A program made the position numbers and the translations under genes. Positions 58,790 to 64,000 of a stretch of DNA of 64,000 bases are shown here, in pieces. How positions within the stretch are numbered: position 1 is the stretch's first letter; the number at the start of each line of letters is the position of its first letter. The notes beneath the pieces are model-generated. The model ran no database searches and had not been told where the DNA came from. It saw only the letters and a program-made list of their open reading frames with translations. Origin of the DNA: Gyrodactylus bullatarudis (taxonomy: Eukaryota; Platyhelminthes; Monogenea; Gyrodactylidea; Gyrodactylidae); contig SSNU01000061.1 of NCBI GenBank assembly GCA_012064415.1, positions 248,001-312,000 of the forward strand, read 5' to 3'.

Positions 58790-59947
58790 GCTTTTTCACC
58801 TTTTTCTCTTCACTGTTGCTATTTATTGAAGAGTTTTTGGTGTTTTTTCAGCTTACATAATATTCTTATTTTTTTAAAGTTGGGCGACCTAAAAGGGGGT
58901 CTGGGGTCTATTCAGACTAAAGGTTTGAAAGAGGGTGGGTCTGTGTAAACATTACTCTCAAAACTCAGCACCAAGAGGGGAGAGAGTCAGAGTTGTATCA
59001 CATCAAAGTCAAGCCCTTCACAAGTAAGCTTTGGAATTCAGATGATTTTTAAGAAATGAAATGTTTGCGGATAAAACTCAAAATTGATTTTAGACAGCCA
59101 CTGCTGTTTTCTGTTACGTTTTTTCTAGAAACAAATAGTGGAAAGGTATATAATTTTTGATTCTCAATCGAATGGTATAAATTTTATCGATGAATTATGA
59201 AAAATGCTCAAAATCGTAATCGTGAAGCCTAGTAATTACTAACCAAAAATTGAATGATTGTAACACAAATCCACGCAGAATTATATTTCCTCTTCAATAA
59301 CACTCGGTTTTTAGGCATATTTAGAAACTAGATTCAAATTCTTTAACAAATTAAAAGAGAAACACTTTCTGTTAAAGAATGGAATTAGATCATATATTTA
59401 GTGCAAAATCGAATTCTGTCTAATATATATATTAGGAGATTACTTTTTATTCGTCTAACCTGATTTTACTGAACACATTTTATATCCTAATTGATGATTC
59501 AGTTACATTCTTGATTTATTCAATAAATTTTCTCATTTCATTCATCATTCAGGTAACAGATTATTTTTCGATAGTTCTCAAACTCAAATGAATATAGATG
59601 AGATAATATACTTTCACATTTCATGAGCAAGAGAATGAATGCTTTGTTTGGGCACACATTTTTAATACAAGTATTCATGGATAAATTGGAACAAGTTCTT
59701 AGTTTCATAGTTCCTTCTAGCTTTATTTCATTTTAGCAATGATTATTATTGTTATTGACGATAGAATCTAAGTGATACGAGGGAGAAAAGCTTTGGATAT
59801 AAATAGATTTAATCAAATCAACTCAGTGATACATTCGTTGAGTCTATTGAGATATATATACATTTGAAAAGAAGTAAATAGGCAGTAAATACAAATGGGA
59901 AATGTAAGTACAGTATTTATAAACAAATAGAGAAAAAAACAACTCAC
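58790..59947. other. Presumed intron or 3' flank of VPS39-like gene
   Basis: The 59948 exon ends on a GTGAGT donor, so downstream exons with the C-terminal zinc-binding end of VPS39 should lie to the left, but I could not find one here. Confidence 0.35.
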
Positions 59948-62900
59948 TCTCGTCATGATCGAGGAAATAGAAATTGTTCATATTCGGATTTCGCAGGCAA
60001 ATATCAATGAGAATGTGATAGATGTTGTCCAGGTGGTCTTGTTGCTGATGCGATTGGTTCTCACTTTTATCCATGGGAGTATCATTTAGTGTGGCCTTCA
60101 TATAAGTGTAGACTTTGTCACAAATCCTCAGGACACTTTTCCAATCATTTAGCACGTACAACCAAATTACCAAGACCTTGTAAAATCATTTGGTTAGAAT
60201 AATTTGCACTGAATAATCGTAAAACTCAAAAGAAATCTTTGATCTCTATTTTTCATCAAGAATTAGAATATAATTCAGAGCATAAGACCTAGGTTTATCA
60301 ATTAAAGAAAAAATATTGATATTTCTAAAATTTGAGTTTTTTGATTTCGAAATGAGAGGGTAGGGAGAAGACGTCATGGAAAACCATTAAATCAAGAGAA
60401 AAATTATTAAAGATTAGAAATATCTACGATATAATAGAAGATAAAATATTTGATACATGCTTCTAAAAATATAAAATTTTAAAAACTGTATTTTTACTGG
60501 ACATTCTGATCAGACATTTATTTTTCCTTTGAAGATATCACGTCTTGATACAGTGGTCTTTTGTTAGATCTAAAACTGTTTACTCAAAGATCGTGATCTT
60601 GACTAGAATTTATATTTTTGAAATTCATCGAAAAGCAGTAATATCTCTAAACCAGAATAGGTTGATATGAAGTTGGGAATCTATGATTTTTCCAAAACTC
60701 TCAATTTCTTCAATGAAGAATCTTCATCAAGAACTTGAATATGTGGAAACAGATCATAACTCCTACTTTTACCATATAAAGAAATACATTATCAATAACA
60801 ATAATATGGCCATTTTTGAAATTTCGATTTGGCGTAAAGTTACCATTTCTAGGACTTTGGGCTGAAAATCTTGAGAAATTTAGAAATGGAAGGGTAGTCA
60901 AAAGAGGTTTCAGGATTTAAATTAGACAAGAAAGCTGAATATCGCAATTAAATTTTCGACAGATCTGCTATTTTTGAGGGATTTAGGATTATCGAAATTT
61001 CTTTGATGTTCAAGAAATCGAAATTCAACTCCTAAACGGTAATGAGATCAATTTTTAGATCAGATTCAGAATAAATGATTTTTTTGCCTAATTCTGATCC
61101 TAAAAAACTTCTTTTGACCAACCTCCACTTTCAAATCAATGAAGATTTTTGGCTTTAAGTTCAAAAAAATTTGGCATCAAAAAAAATTTGCAAAAATAAG
61201 CATATTTTTTTAAAAAATAACTATTTTTCTTCAAAGGGTACAAGTAGGCATTATAATCTGGTTTCCTAAAAGTCTTAAAAAAATATTCGAATTCTTTGTG
61301 AAAAATTTTAGACTTTTGTAAAAATCATAGATTCCCAAATCCATTTCAATTAGCTTTATAAGATCTGTGATTTCATCTAGTTTTAACTAGATAATTTTGA
61401 CTACAAGTTTTTTTCAAAGAGTATGAATGTGAATTATTTCATAGAGATGATAATGTTTTCTATCCTATTCGTTAGTAGAAAGAGATTTTCAGATCATGAA
61501 TGTATATTTTCCTACAAATGATTGTCCACAAATAATGAATGACGAAATTGGTTGATTAGCTGTTGAATAACTAATGATGAAAGTAATGAATATCCTTTAA
61601 ACTAATTTGAAATAAATATTCTGGTTGAATATTGATTTTTCTTTGAAATATATAAATTTGAAAAAAGATCTGTATCTGGCTATATATTTTCCAGATTAGA
61701 ATGAACACATCTTAGACGTAAAAGAGAATACAGATAATACAAATATCTTTCGATACATTTCCTCTAAGCAATCCTCCTTTTGGTATTTAGACAAATACCG
61801 AATATTAAATAAATCGTTCTGAATTAAAAGATACATTTCAATTTGTATTTTGCTCTGCTTGTTTATTTCGGTTAGGTTACTATTAATGTGAAGGCTTACT
61901 CAATTGAAGGATATGAACATCTTATTTAAATCGATTTATACTCAATCTAATCATTTACAGAGAGTTAATGAGATGATGCAAAACAGGATAATTAGAGCGG
62001 TCACAAAATAGCAGAATTTTCAGAAAATATAGCAATTCAATAGCATATTGGTTTTGGTCCAATCAAAAGCTTTAAGACTAGGCCTTATTAAGAGATTGAG
62101 ACGCTTCAGAAACAGTATAAATCAAGCGAAGATGTAATAATAATCAAGAAAAATGAGATTTGTTTTGATACCATTTATCTGAACCCAGAAAAAAGTAAAA
62201 AAATTCATTCGATTTTCAATAGCAAAATTATTTTCCTAAAGAAATATTCTTGGTGTTTAAGAATGTTTTTATAATTCTCATGAAAATTATAGCAAAATAT
62301 CAAAAAGAGCCCTAGTGATAAAAAATCAATCATACTTAACAACAAAATAGTTTGAAACCATACCTGATCATAACGTTTATTCCGAAAGAGTAAGGCTGCT
62401 CTCTCTTCAAATAAAGAGTCTGCTGGTATTTTCGAGAGTAAGAAACTGGCATCATACTTGGCCTTATCATTAATCGAAAAATCAAGAAGTCGATGACGCA
62501 AGCGAGCAATAGCCCCATCAGTTGATATTTCTTCTTTAACACGAAGGGCAAGTTTTTGCTCTTCAGGTTTCAACCGATTTATTTCCGATCTAAATTTGAA
62601 CTTGATCATTTAATTTAAACTTACGCCAAGGCTTCAACATATTTAGTATGCAATTCTGATTCGTCATATGTGGATAGCTTAGGGTTATGAAAAAGTGTTG
62701 GGAGAGAATCCGTTTCAGGAATCGATCTACGAAGGTAAGTACTTCTCATTGTTGGAAGTACCCAGAGGGATTGATATTCGCCCTGAGCAGGGAAGAAGTC
62801 CATTTTTTCTGGATATTTCTGCGATTTGAAGATTGTTAAAAATCGGTTTTTCATTTGAATTTTATTGATAAGACGTACCTCTCTGAGTTCATCAGAATCA

Positions 62901-64000
62901 TCTTCATTCAAGATATATGATTCTTCTGGTTTGTCAAAATTTGTGAAGAGGAACATTTCAAGTAGTGGAATGACAATCGATGGTTTATGCACGTTCAAAT
63001 ATTTGAGAACTTTAAACCTGTAATCTGAGATAAAAATTCATGACGTTACTAATCTCTGATACAGATTTAGTTATCATTGGACAAATTTAAAATTCAGTGC
63101 ATTGGTTAAAGAAAAAGAAAAGCAAAAATCTTCCAAACTAAGGTTTTTTAAGAAACTCAAATTTGTACCGGTTAACAAAATATTTGTAAAACTGTTTCTG
63201 AGCCAGTTGGCGTAATAAAGTTGCTAAAATAAATTTTTCACAAAACAATGAATTAATTAGAGTGAATTAAAGAATATTTTTGGAGTAAATAGGCTTACTT
63301 GATCTAACGGAATTATCAAGAAGAAAATTTTGACATTGAACTTCTAACAACTGATCAAAAGTAAGTTTATGTGAAAAGAAAGTTTTGTCATTTCTGAAAC
63401 TAAAATCATTTCATGTTTTAAGGATACTTAAAGAATGATTAGATTAAGAAGGGAATATAGTATTATTAACTACAACTTTTGATCCATTTGTTGCCGTGAA
63501 TTTTGGTAATCAGTGTGATTTTAATGAATCTATAAACCCTCATAATCTAGACACACTGAAAAGGTCAGTGAATTTGGTTTCTGTAGGGAATGATTGTTTT
63601 CTTCGTCTTCTTTATGTTTTAAAATGTTTGAAAATTAAATTTCAAGATTGGTAACTGAAACTCGATGAATACCTTGAAGTTTCTAGAGTAACAGCTTATT
63701 GTCAGGGCATATTGATTAGATTAACTGATTACCCAAACTCACGGTAACAGTATAAATGGTGCATGGTTGAAAGTTAGACTAACTTAGACTAGTTCTGAGT
63801 TCTTCATTTGAATTTTTCTCGACATTCTCATACAATCTTCGCTCCCAGTTCAAAAGAATCTCCATCCACTCGTTGGAACGATTTTCCATCAGCCAATTGC
63901 CATATTTCTCCAATAAATTCCAGTGGGAATTATTGAGTCCAATGAAGTAGTCTAGAATCTTTCGAGAGTCTCCAGATTCTGGCAAGTCTAAGCTTTCTAT
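59948..64000 (-). CDS. VPS39: VPS39-like HOPS/CORVET-type tethering subunit, partial
   Basis: Six exons read minus strand: 64000 (window edge) to about 63784, 63393-63299, 63223-63169, 63017-62625, 62589-62364 and 60176-59948. Introns between the last five are 75, 151, 35 and 2187 bp. VPS39 (Vam6) tethers late endosomes and lysosomes in HOPS. The match is in the C-terminal helical repeats: LRHRLLDFSIN...YDASFLLSKIPADSLFEERAALLFRNKRYDQ, then LVIWLYVLNDWKSVLRICDKVY and NIYHILIDICLRNP, paralleling human LICDFPFDGLLEERALLLGRMGKHEQALFI. The N-terminal CNH domain lies outside the window, and the C-terminal zinc-binding end was not found. A Gln/His-rich insertion (SHQQQDH) interrupts the last repeat. 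The junction between the first two exons listed is out of phase, so a small exon is probably missing there. Confidence 0.8.

Noticed and set aside
1..64000. CRISPR arrays, bacterial operons or phage modules
   Set aside because: No regularly spaced repeats or prokaryotic gene organisation; introns and gene families are clearly animal.

Overview
This is nuclear DNA from an animal. The base composition is strongly AT-rich. Genes are broken by GT-AG introns, and several are animal-specific: an innexin gap-junction protein, an FMR1/FXR-type RNA-binding protein, a rhodopsin-like receptor, SNX5/6 and CFAP77. Many introns are extremely short (23-35 bp). In the SNX5/6-like gene the four 5' introns are 31-35 bp and the downstream ones 111-941 bp. 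That size gradient, together with hammerhead-ribozyme retroelements, is best known from flatworms (Platyhelminthes), so a flatworm, possibly a parasitic one, is my best guess. Dicyemids and orthonectids are alternatives. The species cannot be named from this window.

Layout. 1-4129: part of a Ser/Thr protein kinase gene (minus) with a CFAP77-like ciliary gene nested in an intron on the opposite strand. 4130-22460: an 18 kb gene-poor stretch with old repeats, a 220 bp foldback element, one possible 5' exon and one hammerhead element. 22461-23827: two-exon purine nucleoside phosphorylase with a piggyBac-type MITE in its intron. 23828-26345: foldback element and a non-LTR reverse transcriptase relic. 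26346-37374: the gene-dense core: an unknown conserved-looking protein (minus), phosphomevalonate kinase (plus), glycerol kinase (minus), FMR1/FXR (minus) and the SNX5/6-like sorting nexin (plus), with two tight head-to-head pairs and one tight tail-to-tail pair. 39040-42370: selenoprotein W (UGA-encoded selenocysteine plus a SECIS-like hairpin) and an NADPH-dependent FMN reductase. 43167-44063: intronless GPCR. 44064-50092: repeats, including hammerhead elements. 50093-55140: innexin, ATG10, a small protein that may be related to Cbl, and a small secreted protein. 55638-58789: a transposon graveyard (Merlin-type transposase, piggyBac pseudogene split by a 608 bp inverted-repeat element, Penelope-like fragment). 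59948-64000: 3' part of a VPS39-like gene.

The genes form no operon and most act separately. Thematic groups are endosome/lysosome traffic and autophagy (SNX5/6, VPS39, ATG10) and core metabolism (PNP, PMVK, glycerol kinase, FMN reductase). The most unusual content is the hammerhead family, where at least one copy has a fully intact catalytic core inside an inverted-repeat element; the unannotatable-by-default selenoprotein gene; and the ultrashort introns, which also occur inside a transposase.

Exon limits were assigned by eye from reading frame, GT-AG sites and remembered family sequences. No search or folding program was run.
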